From contig CAJUKX010000014.1 in the NCBI GenBank assembly GCA_910586975.1, positions 1 through 64,000 of the forward strand: a stretch of 64,000 nucleotides of DNA, given 5' to 3'. The stretch is from an uncultured Muribaculaceae bacterium (GTDB lineage Bacteria; Bacteroidota; Bacteroidia; Bacteroidales; Muribaculaceae). The notes under the pieces are model-generated. The model ran no database searches and was not told the origin of the DNA. It saw only the letters and a program-made list of their open reading frames with translations. The number at the start of each line of letters is the position of its first letter. The first letter of the stretch is position 1. This document shows, piece after piece, positions 45,494-54,269 of this stretch. The translations under genes were made by a program, and so were the position numbers.

Positions 45494-46691
45494 GTTCTGA
45501 AAATATTAAGGATGAATCGTTTCCGCCAAAACCGAAAGAGTTATTCATGACATTTTTGGTTGAGCAATCTCTTTTCGTTTCAGTCAATGGAGTTATATCG
45601 TCTTTTAGAGAAATGCTTACTCCGATACTTTTGGGTCTTACACCATTAGCTATAGACAGAAGACATATAACAGCTTCTATCGAACCGGAAGCACTTGTTG
45701 TATGCCCCGTGAATGGCTTAGTGGAAGAAAAGTCGGGCAACTCAGCTCCCCATATTCGTTCCATCGCGGCAAGTTCGCAGATATCGTTGTTGGGAGTACC
45801 GGTCCCATGAGTATTCACATAGTCAATCTCATCGGGATTCAAGTGTGACATATCCAACGCTTTACGCATTGCAAGATAGGCTCCGTCACCATTTTCGGAT
45901 GTAGCAGTCTGATGGAATGCGTCGCATGAATTGCCATAGCCAATTAATTCGGCCAAAACCCTTGCGCCCCGATTCTTCACTGATTGCGCACTTTCCAATA
46001 CAATATAAGCAGCCCCTTCACCCAGATTTATACCTGCCCTACCCTTGTCAAACGGGCGACAACGTTCTTTATCCAATATCATAAGCGAGTTAAAACCATT
46101 GAGATGGAATTTGGTCAGCGCTTCTGAACCACCGACAACAGCAATATCCACTATACCGGCCTTGATTAAGTTGGCGCCTAAGATAATGGCATTTGCAGCT
46201 GATGAACATGCAGTGGAAGGCGTGGTCACTATCTGAAAATTACCCAGATAGTCGGCTATCAGATTGGATGAGTATCCACAATCGTTGTATTTGAGTTCCT
46301 TACAGTCGGGAGTATCAGCATTGGCATCAAACACCGACTTGAAGTGGCGTTCGGTCTTATCCATACCTCCCACAGTAGTACCGCTTATAAAAGCGGCCTT
46401 ACGTAAGTCCATGGCTTTCAACCGCGCTTCTTCAACAGCCTCTTTAGCAGCAAAGATTCCAAGCAGAACTGTTCTTAACTCATTTATCGGATATGAAACG
46501 TTAAGTGCATGAGACATCTCGGCATTGCTCAGTTTTACTTCTCCCACAGGGAGGTAAGAATGCTCTGACTCCAGATAAGACATGGGCATGACCCCACTTG
46601 CTTCATTCAGAATAGAACGAAGAGTCGCTTCTTTTCCAACACCTATGGCCGAAATAATGCCGGCACCTGTCACATACACCTTTTGCTTCAT
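45474..46691 (-). CDS. Beta-ketoacyl-ACP synthase (ApeO-like KS)
   Basis: A 405-residue FabF-type ketosynthase with an intact triad: Cys162 in STACSSA, His295 in NTHGTGTP and His330 in GHTTSASG. It condenses the growing aryl-polyene thioester with malonyl-ACP. It overlaps the CLF-like gene by 20 bases and begins one base after the ACP gene stop, so ACP, KS and CLF form a minimal type II set. This KS and the CLF are the best pair for chain extension; the other two KSs of the cluster may act on starter or short chains. Confidence 0.92.
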   Translation of the reverse strand: MKQKVYVTGAGIISAIGVGKEATLRSILNEASGVMPMSYLESEHSYLPVGEVKLSNAEMSHALNVSYPINELRTVLLGIFAAKEAVEEARLKAMDLRKAAFISGTTVGGMDKTERHFKSVFDANADTPDCKELKYNDCGYSSNLIADYLGNFQIVTTPSTACSSAANAIILGANLIKAGIVDIAVVGGSEALTKFHLNGFNSLMILDKERCRPFDKGRAGINLGEGAAYIVLESAQSVKNRGARVLAELIGYGNSCDAFHQTATSENGDGAYLAMRKALDMSHLNPDEIDYVNTHGTGTPNNDICELAAMERIWGAELPDFSSTKPFTGHTTSASGSIEAVICLLSIANGVRPKSIGVSISLKDDITPLTETKRDCSTKNVMNNSFGFGGNDSSLIFSEHEGTIG

Positions 46692-46692
46692 G

Positions 46693-46950
46693 CTACTTCT
46701 TACGGTTTTTTGAAACGTAATCGGCTATTGAGGCTACTGACTTGAAGATAGCTTTGCCTTCGGCAGGATTGGTTAACTTTATGCCGTATTCACGTTCAAG
46801 CAGAACAATTAGTTCCAGAGCGTCAATTGAATCAAGTCCAAGGCCGTCGCCGAACAGAGGAGCGTCTGAATCAATATCGCTCACAGTCATGTCTTCAAGG
46901 TTCAAAACCTCGATGATTTGTTTCTTAAGTTGGTCAATCAGGTTGTCCAT
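46693..46950 (-). CDS. Acyl carrier protein 1 (pigment pathway)
   Basis: An 85-residue ACP with the phosphopantetheine Ser in GLGLDSIDALEL near 37-48, preceded by an acidic stretch and followed by helices III and IV. It carries the growing chain of the aryl polyene. It lies one base before the KS gene. A second ACP of different sequence lies at 50392; the two could serve starter and extender, as with ApeE/ApeF. Confidence 0.92.
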   Translation of the reverse strand: MDNLIDQLKKQIIEVLNLEDMTVSDIDSDAPLFGDGLGLDSIDALELIVLLEREYGIKLTNPAEGKAIFKSVASIADYVSKNRKK

Positions 46951-46960
46951 ATTGTTTTTG

Positions 46961-47494
46961 TTATTTAATTTTCATCAGTTTAAAAGAGGCGAGGTAATCA
47001 TTTTCAGTCTTATAGTCCACCCATCCATACAGAATCATCGAAGGCGATGAAGTAAGAACAGTGTTGCGGACAATGGATTCCATATAACTTTCGTCATATT
47101 CATCCGTAACATAGAACGACGTCTCCCCAAATATCTTATGTCTTATAGCTATTTCTCCGGTGACAATGTTTGCCAATGTGTATACAAACAATGCCGGGCT
47201 GGGAAAATAGTTTTCCGGATCTATGATGGTATTCTCATAATTACGGTCTGTTATCAGTGAGCTGCTTTCATTGAAAAGTACAATGGCGCAATCTTCCTTT
47301 TCTTCAACAGAGAAATCACGCAACAGCATTTCTGCAGCTATGAAACCAAGTTTGCAGAGAGAATCCATCTTGAAAAATTTGGGATAATTCCCAACATATT
47401 CCCGATAGAATTCTGTGATTCCCTTTTTTGAAATCACACTTCCATTTAAAAGTACAGATGCAGAAGATATTTTTATTTCAGAAATTATGTTCAT
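46961..47494 (-). CDS. Ketosynthase-like small protein
   Basis: A 177-residue protein that matches only part of the thiolase/KS fold. The segment FPSPALFVYTLANIVTGEIAIRH, followed by FGETSFYV near 120-135, resembles the KS N-terminal region just before the active Cys, yet no Cys motif follows. It is not a frameshift remnant, because it starts with ATG, ends with a stop and has overlap coupling (4 bases) with the KS gene upstream, and lies 10 bases before the ACP. It could be an assembly or regulatory partner for one KS. I am fairly sure it is real, less so of the function. Confidence 0.6.
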   Translation of the reverse strand: MNIISEIKISSASVLLNGSVISKKGITEFYREYVGNYPKFFKMDSLCKLGFIAAEMLLRDFSVEEKEDCAIVLFNESSSLITDRNYENTIIDPENYFPSPALFVYTLANIVTGEIAIRHKIFGETSFYVTDEYDESYMESIVRNTVLTSSPSMILYGWVDYKTENDYLASFKLMKIK

Positions 47495-48627
47495 CCAATA
47501 CCTCCTTTCCTGTAAGCAATACCGGCGTTAGAACCTCCAAAACCTGAAAGAATTTTAATAAAGGCCTTTTTTTCGGTTTCTTTCTTTTGGTTGGAGATAT
47601 TAAGTGCATAGAAGGTCCCTTGCTCCTCATATCCACGAGTCGGCATAACCACTGAATTGTCAATGGCTTTCATCGACAATATTGTTTCAATTATCCCGGC
47701 AGCTCCAAGCGTATGACCATAAACGCCTTTCAAACCGTTTATAGGAACGTCATCAAGTCCGACACGATGAATGGCTATTGATTCCATTTCATCATTATAT
47801 GCGGTGGCTGTGCCATGAGCATTCACAAATGCCAGAGAAGATTTATCTATGGATTTAAGTATGTCTGTCAGTACTCTGTATGAACCTTCTCCGGTTCGCG
47901 ATGGGCCGGATATATGATTGGCATCGTTGTGAATTGAACTTCCAACATACTGCCATGATTCGAATATGGGATTTTCGGTACTTTGAAGAATTATAGTGCC
48001 GGCGGCTTCTCCAAGATTAAGACCTGATCGATTCTTGTCGTATGGTTTGCATTTCTCTCCACTCAGAGCCTTGAATGATTGGAATCCGGAAACGATAAAT
48101 TTGGACAGAACGTCGCAGCCTATTACAATGGCATATCTGTATCTGCCGCTCAATAATTCTCTCACTGCTGCTATCTGAGCGCATACGCCCGAAATGCAGG
48201 CATTTGAAACCACCAAAGGTTTATTGGGGTTGGCAAAATATCGAGATATTCTATTTGCTGAATAAGCGAGATAACTGCGCTTATCCATTCTGTCTTCCGA
48301 AAGATACTCCACGTTTCCTTTTGTGGTAGAGATTACAAAAATCACATCCGGATTGGCCGGATTGATTCCTGTATTTTCTAAAGCTTGTAAGGCTGAATAA
48401 ACACAGAGTTGCTCAAGAAAAGATAAATCCGCGGAATCAGTGATGCTTTCAGCAAGTATTTTTGATAATCTTTCGCGGTCAAATAAAGAGCCACAAAATG
48501 CTTCCGGCAAACCAAAAACATTTTGGTGAACAGCAAGCTTGGACTCACCGGCAAGAATGGAGTTGAAGTTCTCGTCAGTAGTAAGCCCAAGAGGGGAAAG
48601 GATATTGTCGGCTATCTTAACAATCAT
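47491..48627 (-). CDS. Beta-ketoacyl-ACP synthase (second KS)
   Basis: A 378-residue KS from the ATG at 48627 (MIVKIADNILSPLG), whose start overlaps the thioesterase stop as ATGA. A longer in-frame start at 48678 is unnecessary. The triad is intact: Cys144 in SNACISGV, His271 in NAHGTATA and His305 in YGHTLGAAG. The Cys neighbourhood (SNACISGV) differs from the other two KSs, suggesting another substrate, perhaps starter condensation. It overlaps the KS-like small protein gene by 4 bases. Confidence 0.9.
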   Translation of the reverse strand: MIVKIADNILSPLGLTTDENFNSILAGESKLAVHQNVFGLPEAFCGSLFDRERLSKILAESITDSADLSFLEQLCVYSALQALENTGINPANPDVIFVISTTKGNVEYLSEDRMDKRSYLAYSANRISRYFANPNKPLVVSNACISGVCAQIAAVRELLSGRYRYAIVIGCDVLSKFIVSGFQSFKALSGEKCKPYDKNRSGLNLGEAAGTIILQSTENPIFESWQYVGSSIHNDANHISGPSRTGEGSYRVLTDILKSIDKSSLAFVNAHGTATAYNDEMESIAIHRVGLDDVPINGLKGVYGHTLGAAGIIETILSMKAIDNSVVMPTRGYEEQGTFYALNISNQKKETEKKAFIKILSGFGGSNAGIAYRKGGIG

Positions 48628-49049
48628 AATACCTCCCACTGTTTTTTCCAATTCTGATAGAACTCCGGGTTCTCCCATACCAGCTGATAATTCTTATCTA
48701 TAAAGACTTGTACAGATTTACCCTCGGCATACACCGTTCCGTCTTTCTCGTCAATGATTTTGTATTCAAAAACTATCTTGGCCGATTCAGTAGGAATGTA
48801 TGTTATGACTATCACCGGACTCATTTCATAGACAAGCGGTTTCTTGTACTTAAACGACAGCTCAACCAACGGGGCGTAATAACCATTGGAGCATATAGTC
48901 ATATATCCGAGTCCATATTCCTTTCCAAACTCTTCACGGGCATCCTCAAAGTATAGTGGATATGAGCCATGCCAAACTACATTCATAGAGTCAACCTCGC
49001 TGAATCGTATCTCCAACTTCTTTTTCGCTACGAGTTTTTTCATGCTCAT
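48624..49049 (-). CDS. 4HBT-family acyl-ACP/CoA thioesterase (ApeK-like)
   Basis: A 141-residue hotdog thioesterase. The 4-hydroxybenzoyl-CoA-thioesterase active-site motif reads RFSEVDSMNVVWHGSYPLYF, with Asp20 in the catalytic place and NVVWHG replacing the usual GHVNN. The length is typical. It may edit mis-primed thioesters or release the aryl polyene, as proposed for ApeK. It overlaps the upstream dehydratase-like gene and the downstream KS gene by 4 bases each. Confidence 0.85.
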   Translation of the reverse strand: MSMKKLVAKKKLEIRFSEVDSMNVVWHGSYPLYFEDAREEFGKEYGLGYMTICSNGYYAPLVELSFKYKKPLVYEMSPVIVITYIPTESAKIVFEYKIIDEKDGTVYAEGKSVQVFIDKNYQLVWENPEFYQNWKKQWEVL

Positions 49050-49486
49050 TCCTTTTTAGATTCAAGCTCGCTTAGCGCAATCTTCATTTCCGCCTCAGCG
49101 ATAATATCATCACCAACACATACCGTAGCTTTTACCAGAGTCATTCCGAAAATTTCTTCTATAGTGAGAATTGTGGTTTGAACAGTTTCTCCGACTCTTG
49201 GACAACGATATATCTTCAGAGCTTTGATTGCTCCTATAAAGCCTAACTGAATTCCTTTTTTCAGGATGTACTTATTTATATATCCTATACGCGTGGCACA
49301 AGTTTGAGCGATGTTCTCAATCATACCTGCCGGTGTGAAAAATCCATCTTCAGAGAAAATATTGTCTGTGACCACTAAGGTTTCGGTAACAGTCTTTTCC
49401 ATGTCAAAATGGATAAGCTTGTCAACCATGACAAATGGCTCCTGCTGCGGGAGCAGATCGTGTATATTGATTTCAGTCAATTCCAT
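49046..49486 (-). CDS. Hotdog-fold dehydratase, ApeP-like
   Basis: A 146-residue hotdog protein from the ATG at 49486 (MELTEINIHDLLPQQEPFVMV). The frame upstream to 49549 is unlikely since it overlaps the acyltransferase gene heavily. It retains the Glu of the FabA/FabZ helix in the motif FFTPAGMIENIAQ (Glu57) but has no His at the HFP position. The other dehydratase of the operon shows the reverse (His kept, Glu lost), so they might form a complementary heterodimer. Spacing: 1 base after the acyltransferase gene and a 4-base overlap with the thioesterase. Confidence 0.8.
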   Translation of the reverse strand: MELTEINIHDLLPQQEPFVMVDKLIHFDMEKTVTETLVVTDNIFSEDGFFTPAGMIENIAQTCATRIGYINKYILKKGIQLGFIGAIKALKIYRCPRVGETVQTTILTIEEIFGMTLVKATVCVGDDIIAEAEMKIALSELESKKE

Positions 49487-49487
49487 A

Positions 49488-50378
49488 TCAAGCCCAAAAG
49501 TCAAAATAGTTATACCACTGTTTAGGATATTCCCTGACAATACATTCAAGATTCCTCACATAGTCCTTGGCCATTGCAAGCGCACTTTCCTTGGTATTTG
49601 ATTCGGTTGGCTTCACGATTTTTCTGATAACTATATGGTAAGATCTGGCTGAAGATTTCATAACGGTAACAAAGAGCATGGGAACATCTCTTACAGCGGC
49701 CATTATGAAAGGCCCTTGTGGGAAATGAGCTTCTTTACCAAGAAAGTCAATGGCAAAGCATTTTTCTGAACCGAAGAGTCTATCGGCAGGCATACTCAAT
49801 ATTTCACCGTCAGAGAGTGCTGAATTAAGCAAAAAAACGTGAGACATGTCGGGTTGCATTGCTATCATTCTGATGTTTTTGTCGCCAAACATTTTCTCTC
49901 TGTTTTTCATCACCGATTCCTTCTCACCACCGAAGACAAGAGCATTTAATCGCTTGTCTTTTGCGACTAAGGAATAACCTGCAATCTCATAGTTCCCGAT
50001 GTGAGAACTGAGCTGAACAAAGCCGTCAGAGGCTTTTGATAATTCCTCAAAAGCCTCATATCCATCAATAGTAATCTTGTATCTCTTACCGGCATACATG
50101 GCAAACTTATCAATCACAACCTGTGCAAAAGCACAGTGATTGAGATATGTCAACCAGCACGATTTAATATGGCTATGGCCGTGTCGTTCACGGAAATATT
50201 TGAATATTGATTTCCTTTCCTTCTTCTGAACCACCATTGTCGGAGGCACGACAAAAACAGACGAAAAAGCATAAAGAATCCTTACATCAATGACTCTCAG
50301 CATTCTTATAAGCCATCGATGCATCCAGTTGTTTCCATAGGTCGTGCCGACCCAATTATCATGTTTCAGCTCAGCCAC
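49488..50378 (-). CDS. LpxL/HtrB-like acyltransferase
   Basis: A 296-residue membrane-associated acyltransferase of the lipid A late acyltransferase family. The catalytic site is SSHIGNYE near 145 (His and the following acidic residue), and LSMPADRLFGSEKCFAIDFLGK near 215 is the second block. Aryl polyene clusters carry such ApeB-type enzymes, which are thought to attach the aryl polyene acyl group to a lipid carrier. It could also be a third, cluster-specific lipid acyltransferase next to the two PlsC-type fusions. It lies 13 bases after the second ACP gene. Confidence 0.85.
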   Translation of the reverse strand: MAELKHDNWVGTTYGNNWMHRWLIRMLRVIDVRILYAFSSVFVVPPTMVVQKKERKSIFKYFRERHGHSHIKSCWLTYLNHCAFAQVVIDKFAMYAGKRYKITIDGYEAFEELSKASDGFVQLSSHIGNYEIAGYSLVAKDKRLNALVFGGEKESVMKNREKMFGDKNIRMIAMQPDMSHVFLLNSALSDGEILSMPADRLFGSEKCFAIDFLGKEAHFPQGPFIMAAVRDVPMLFVTVMKSSARSYHIVIRKIVKPTESNTKESALAMAKDYVRNLECIVREYPKQWYNYFDFWA

Positions 50379-50391
50379 AATTCAAGGACAG

Positions 50392-50637
50392 CTATTTGTT
50401 TACTTTCGATTCTATATAGTCATAGAAGTCTTTGAGAGTTATAACTCCGGCCATCTCTTCGGGCTTGATCTTAAATCCGAAGTTTTTCTCAACAATTACT
50501 ACTATGTCAACGAAGTCGAGGCTGTCGATACCTACATCATCTTTCAGCCGGGCTTCGGGCGCTATTTTTTCTTCATCAACTTCCAAATCGTCAATGAGGA
50601 AGTCGCGAACTTTATCTTCTATTTCTTTGCGTTCCAT
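50392..50637 (-). CDS. Acyl carrier protein 2 (pigment pathway)
   Basis: An 81-residue ACP with the phosphopantetheine Ser in DVGIDSLDFVDI near 34-45 and a strongly acidic face. It is distinct from ACP1 (46693), and lies between the methyltransferase and LpxL-like genes. A 31-base gap separates it from the methyltransferase, the widest in this part of the operon; no promoter box is seen there. Confidence 0.92.
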   Translation of the reverse strand: MERKEIEDKVRDFLIDDLEVDEEKIAPEARLKDDVGIDSLDFVDIVVIVEKNFGFKIKPEEMAGVITLKDFYDYIESKVNK

Positions 50638-50668
50638 TTTTTTGTGATAACGTTGTTTTATTTTATTA

Positions 50669-51769
50669 CTATTTTATTAGTTTGCAGACCAATATGCTGT
50701 GACCTTGACCAAGATTATCGTGAATGGTTTCTATTACCAATCCGGCCTCCTTCACCAACCGTTCCATATCTTCAGAATGGTACATCTTGCTATTTCCATT
50801 GGCAATAGCAGTGAAGTAAAGGCTCGTAAGTGTTAAACATAAGGCTGCCGGTTCAAATTTTTGCCTGTCCCAAAGGGTTTCCATGATGAACAGACGTGAT
50901 TCATCATTCATCACTTTGGTAGCCCTTTTGAGGATATTCACAATTTGATCCTCACTGAAGCAATCAAGGAATTGACTCATCCATATCGCTTCAAATCTAC
51001 GGTCGGATGGCATTTCAACCGATTCGTCAAGAAGGTTGACACCCAGACCGTCGATTCTCTCTTCCCCACAGTTGCCCTTGATGTTTTCCTTCATCATAGC
51101 TATTTGCTGGGGTAAGTCAAGAATGGTTACATTCACATCCTTGTCGTAATCTACGCAACGCAGTGCCCAACGGCCTGTATTACCGCCAACATCAAGAAGC
51201 GTTTTCGGTCTGTTTTTGAAAACAATTTCAAGGGCTTGGTCAAAAGAGTTATCTGAATAGAAATGGTCAAAATCAAACCAACTCTTCTGTATATGATTAG
51301 GAAGTGATGAAAGACCTTCATAAACCGTAGGCCAATCTCCCAAGAATTTCAACCCTTCAGGCTTTCCTTCTTTCAAAGATTCTTCAAGATTGAACCAACC
51401 GAGATAGTTGACATCGTGGTTGAAGTTTACATTGACTCTGGTTGCAGGGTCATTGATCAGAAACCAACCGGTCTTTGAGATTGTAAACTTATCTGTCTCA
51501 GGATTTACAAGTACCAAACCAATGGTAAGAGACGCTTCCAAAAGGCATTTTGCCGCATACTCCGAAATCCCTGTTGCCTTGGCTGTTTCTTGAATAGTCA
51601 ATCCGGCATCAGAATCCCTGAGTAAATCCATTATCCCCCATTTCAGCATGATTCGTGCCGTCTGGAAAATAACCGGACCAAATGCAATGAACTCCGCAAG
51701 GCGCTGAGCCTCGCGGGCATTGATATTATCTTTTGTATATCGTTTATGTAAAGCGGGAGACAGGTTCAT
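50669..51769 (-). CDS. Class I SAM-dependent O-methyltransferase
   Basis: A 366-residue plant-type/bacterial small-molecule O-methyltransferase. The N-terminal dimerisation winged-helix (GLTIQETAKATGISEYAAKCL) is followed by the SAM-binding core with motif I LLDVGGNTGRWALR near 195-207 and a second motif (AIWMSQFLDCFSEDQ) carrying the acid residues. Members methylate phenolic hydroxyls, so methylation of the aryl head group is the obvious role. In known aryl polyenes the ring may carry methyl or methoxy groups. It begins 7 bases after the secreted protein gene. Confidence 0.88.
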   Translation of the reverse strand: MNLSPALHKRYTKDNINAREAQRLAEFIAFGPVIFQTARIMLKWGIMDLLRDSDAGLTIQETAKATGISEYAAKCLLEASLTIGLVLVNPETDKFTISKTGWFLINDPATRVNVNFNHDVNYLGWFNLEESLKEGKPEGLKFLGDWPTVYEGLSSLPNHIQKSWFDFDHFYSDNSFDQALEIVFKNRPKTLLDVGGNTGRWALRCVDYDKDVNVTILDLPQQIAMMKENIKGNCGEERIDGLGVNLLDESVEMPSDRRFEAIWMSQFLDCFSEDQIVNILKRATKVMNDESRLFIMETLWDRQKFEPAALCLTLTSLYFTAIANGNSKMYHSEDMERLVKEAGLVIETIHDNLGQGHSILVCKLIK

Positions 51770-51776
51770 TCTTACT

Positions 51777-52292
51777 TTATTTGCAATTGAGTTGCTTAAC
51801 TATGAGTTTACCGAGACTTTGTCCGATAGACTTGAACTGATCACGGAAAGCAATCTTGTCATCGTTGTCAGCATCGTCTGATTTGAAAGACAAAATCGCT
51901 ACAGGGTCTTCCTGACCTTTTTTCTTAAGAAGAATCTCGCCCGTAATGTCGCCACCTTTTGAAATAGTGGCTACTTCCATTTCAAAGTAGTATTCAGAGT
52001 CAGTCTTGGCGTCTTTGTCGGAAAGACGAACTCCGTATTCACCGGTGCGGGAATTGACTTTCTGAAAAAGATAGTTGAGAGATTCTCTTTCCCAATCGTT
52101 GTTTCTCACGGCTTTGTCAAGGAAATCGACAAGGGTTCCGGCCTTGCTGTAAACAGCATTGTCCCAATTTACGATAAACGGAACGGTCTTGGCTCCCTTG
52201 AGGTCTGCAAGAGTACCTGTTACAAGCTTGGTTCCTGCGAATGCAGGTATTGCCATAATAGCAATTAAAAATGATAAAATCAGCTTTTTCAT
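51777..52292 (-). CDS. Secreted hypothetical protein near the head of the pigment operon
   Basis: A 171-residue exported protein with a signal peptide (ending IPAFAG near 20). The mature part is rich in alternating beta strands with charged loops (GVRLSDKDAKTDSEYYFEME, ITGEILLKKKGQEDP) and ends in a Lys/Cys tail (VKQLNCK). It does not match a family I recognise. A periplasmic binding or LolB-like role is possible. It overlaps the KS gene upstream by 4 bases. Confidence 0.65.
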   Translation of the reverse strand: MKKLILSFLIAIMAIPAFAGTKLVTGTLADLKGAKTVPFIVNWDNAVYSKAGTLVDFLDKAVRNNDWERESLNYLFQKVNSRTGEYGVRLSDKDAKTDSEYYFEMEVATISKGGDITGEILLKKKGQEDPVAILSFKSDDADNDDKIAFRDQFKSIGQSLGKLIVKQLNCK

Positions 52293-53530
52293 ACTTTGTA
52301 TGTATTTGGTTTTTTAATAACGAGGGCACTGTTTGTTCCACCGAATCCAAAGGAATTTGACAGCACAATCTCAACCGGCATATCAACTGTTGTTTTTGCC
52401 AGATTAAGGTTAGCTGCTTGTTCGCTTGGCTCATCAAGATTGATATTGGGAGCCACAAAGTTGTTTTGCATCATCAAGATGCTGTAAACGGCTTCGCTTG
52501 CCCCTGCCATCCAGCACTCATGCCCTGTCATAGACTTGGTTGAACTTATAAGTGCTTTCTTTCCCGAAAAGAGTCGGTCTAAAGCAATTGCCTCATAATC
52601 ATCTCCTTGCGGAGTAGAGGTGGCATGAGCATTTACATAATCTACTTCGTCAGCTGAAATATCGGCATCGGCAAGCGCCCGTTTCATAGCTCGCTCTGAT
52701 CCCTCATCGCTTGGCTGAGAAATACCTCCACCATTCGACGAGAAACCATATCCAATAACTTCTGCTATAATATTAGCTCCTCTGGCTATCGCATGGTCGT
52801 AATCTTCGAGCACTAATGCTGCTGCACCTCCACTGGGAATCAAGCCATCTCTGCCTTTATCAAATGGGCGGGAGGCTTTGGTCGGTTCATCCATTCGAGT
52901 TGAGAATGTGCCAAGGGCATCAAAAGATGACATGGAATAGTAATTGGTTTCTTGTGCTCCGCCGACCAACACCATATCCTGAAGCCCTTGTTTAATCATC
53001 ATATATCCAAGGCCGATAGAATGAGAACCGCTTGCACAGGCAGCACTGATTGTCATGTTGATGCCCTTAAGGTGGAAAATCGTGCTGAGGTTCATATTGA
53101 CAGTGGAGTTCATTGACTGAAAAATAGAGCCGGAACCCACCAGTGCAGAATCCTTTTTCTCTTTCATGATTTCATGAGCTTCGATAACAGCCTTGGCCGA
53201 TGAGTCGTTACCGAAGATGATACCGACTTCATTTTCTTTCAGATATTCTTCTGGCACACCGGCCTCATCAAAAGCCTCTTTAGCTGCCATGAAAGCATAT
53301 TCAGCTTCTTCTGACATGCCTACTCGCTGACGTCGGTCAAGAATACCTTTCAACTTCGGACGTTCCACTATACCGGTCAGCGCTGACTGATATCCGTAGT
53401 CAAGGCGAGCTTGTTCAACTCCGATACCTGACTTACCGTTATATAAGGAGTCTTTTACTTCTTCTTTATTCTTTCCGATGCATGACCAAATGCCCATGCC
53501 GGTTACTACAACTCTTCTACTCATATCCAT
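52289..53530 (-). CDS. Beta-ketoacyl-ACP synthase (third KS, ApeR/FabF-like)
   Basis: A 413-residue FabF-type KS with the triad Cys165 (SAACASGSH), His302 (NAHATSTPQGD) and His337 (TGHECWMAGA). It resembles FabF most closely of the three KSs here. In aryl polyene pathways a third KS (ApeR) accompanies the KS/CLF pair and is thought to act on the starter. It overlaps the secreted protein gene by 4 bases and lies 10 bases after the ketoreductase. Confidence 0.92.
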   Translation of the reverse strand: MDMSRRVVVTGMGIWSCIGKNKEEVKDSLYNGKSGIGVEQARLDYGYQSALTGIVERPKLKGILDRRQRVGMSEEAEYAFMAAKEAFDEAGVPEEYLKENEVGIIFGNDSSAKAVIEAHEIMKEKKDSALVGSGSIFQSMNSTVNMNLSTIFHLKGINMTISAACASGSHSIGLGYMMIKQGLQDMVLVGGAQETNYYSMSSFDALGTFSTRMDEPTKASRPFDKGRDGLIPSGGAAALVLEDYDHAIARGANIIAEVIGYGFSSNGGGISQPSDEGSERAMKRALADADISADEVDYVNAHATSTPQGDDYEAIALDRLFSGKKALISSTKSMTGHECWMAGASEAVYSILMMQNNFVAPNINLDEPSEQAANLNLAKTTVDMPVEIVLSNSFGFGGTNSALVIKKPNTYKV

Positions 53531-53540
53531 TAATAATAAA

Positions 53541-54269
53541 TCATGAATAAAGTCCTCCGTTTATTGAAATGACTTCTCCGGTTATATAGGATGCGTCTTT
53601 AGAGGCGAGGAACGCAACCAATGCCGCAACTTCATCAGGTTCTCCGAAACGACCGAGCGGGACTGTCTTTTTCAAACCGGCTTCATCCAAATCTTTTGTC
53701 ATATCAGATTTGATAAATCCGGGAGCAACTGCATTTACGGTCACTTTTCGTGGCGCAACCTCTTGTGCGAGAGCTTTTGTAGCGCCTATCAACGCTGCTT
53801 TGGCGGCTGAATAGTTGGCTTGTCCGGGTAATCCTTTGAGTCCTGAGAGCGAAGCAATGTTAATCACACGACCGAAACGCTTTGTCAACATTCCCTTCAG
53901 AACACGACGGGTAACGTAGAAGAACCCATCGAGAGTTGTATTTATGACTTTATGCCATTGTTCTGTCTGCATAAAAATGAGAAGTGCATCATCTCTGATT
54001 CCTGCATTATTTACAAGAACAGTTATCCTGTCGTCAGGATGAGCATCCTCCCATTGTTCCAATGCAGCGTCAACAGATTCTTCGGAACCTACATCAAAAG
54101 GAAGAAGTTCGGCAATGCCGCCATTGGCACGAATTTCTTCCGCCACACTTTTTGCGGCTTCTTCATTTGATCGGAAATTGATGATTATTCCAAGTTCAGG
54201 CGAAGCCAATCTTTTGCAAATAGCGGCACCCAAACCACGCGAGCCGCCTGTAACCAATGCGTAGTTCAT
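53541..54269 (-). CDS. 3-oxoacyl-ACP reductase (FabG/ApeQ-like)
   Basis: A 242-residue short-chain dehydrogenase. The NADPH-binding motif is TGGSRGLGAAI at the N-terminus, and the catalytic Ser/Tyr/Lys are in IASLSGLKGLPGQANYSAAKAAL near 138-160; NNAG is near 87. It reduces the 3-ketoacyl-ACP formed by the ketosynthases, before dehydration. It is second in the operon and overlaps the ammonia-lyase stop by 4 bases. Confidence 0.94.
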   Translation of the reverse strand: MNYALVTGGSRGLGAAICKRLASPELGIIINFRSNEEAAKSVAEEIRANGGIAELLPFDVGSEESVDAALEQWEDAHPDDRITVLVNNAGIRDDALLIFMQTEQWHKVINTTLDGFFYVTRRVLKGMLTKRFGRVINIASLSGLKGLPGQANYSAAKAALIGATKALAQEVAPRKVTVNAVAPGFIKSDMTKDLDEAGLKKTVPLGRFGEPDEVAALVAFLASKDASYITGEVISINGGLYS

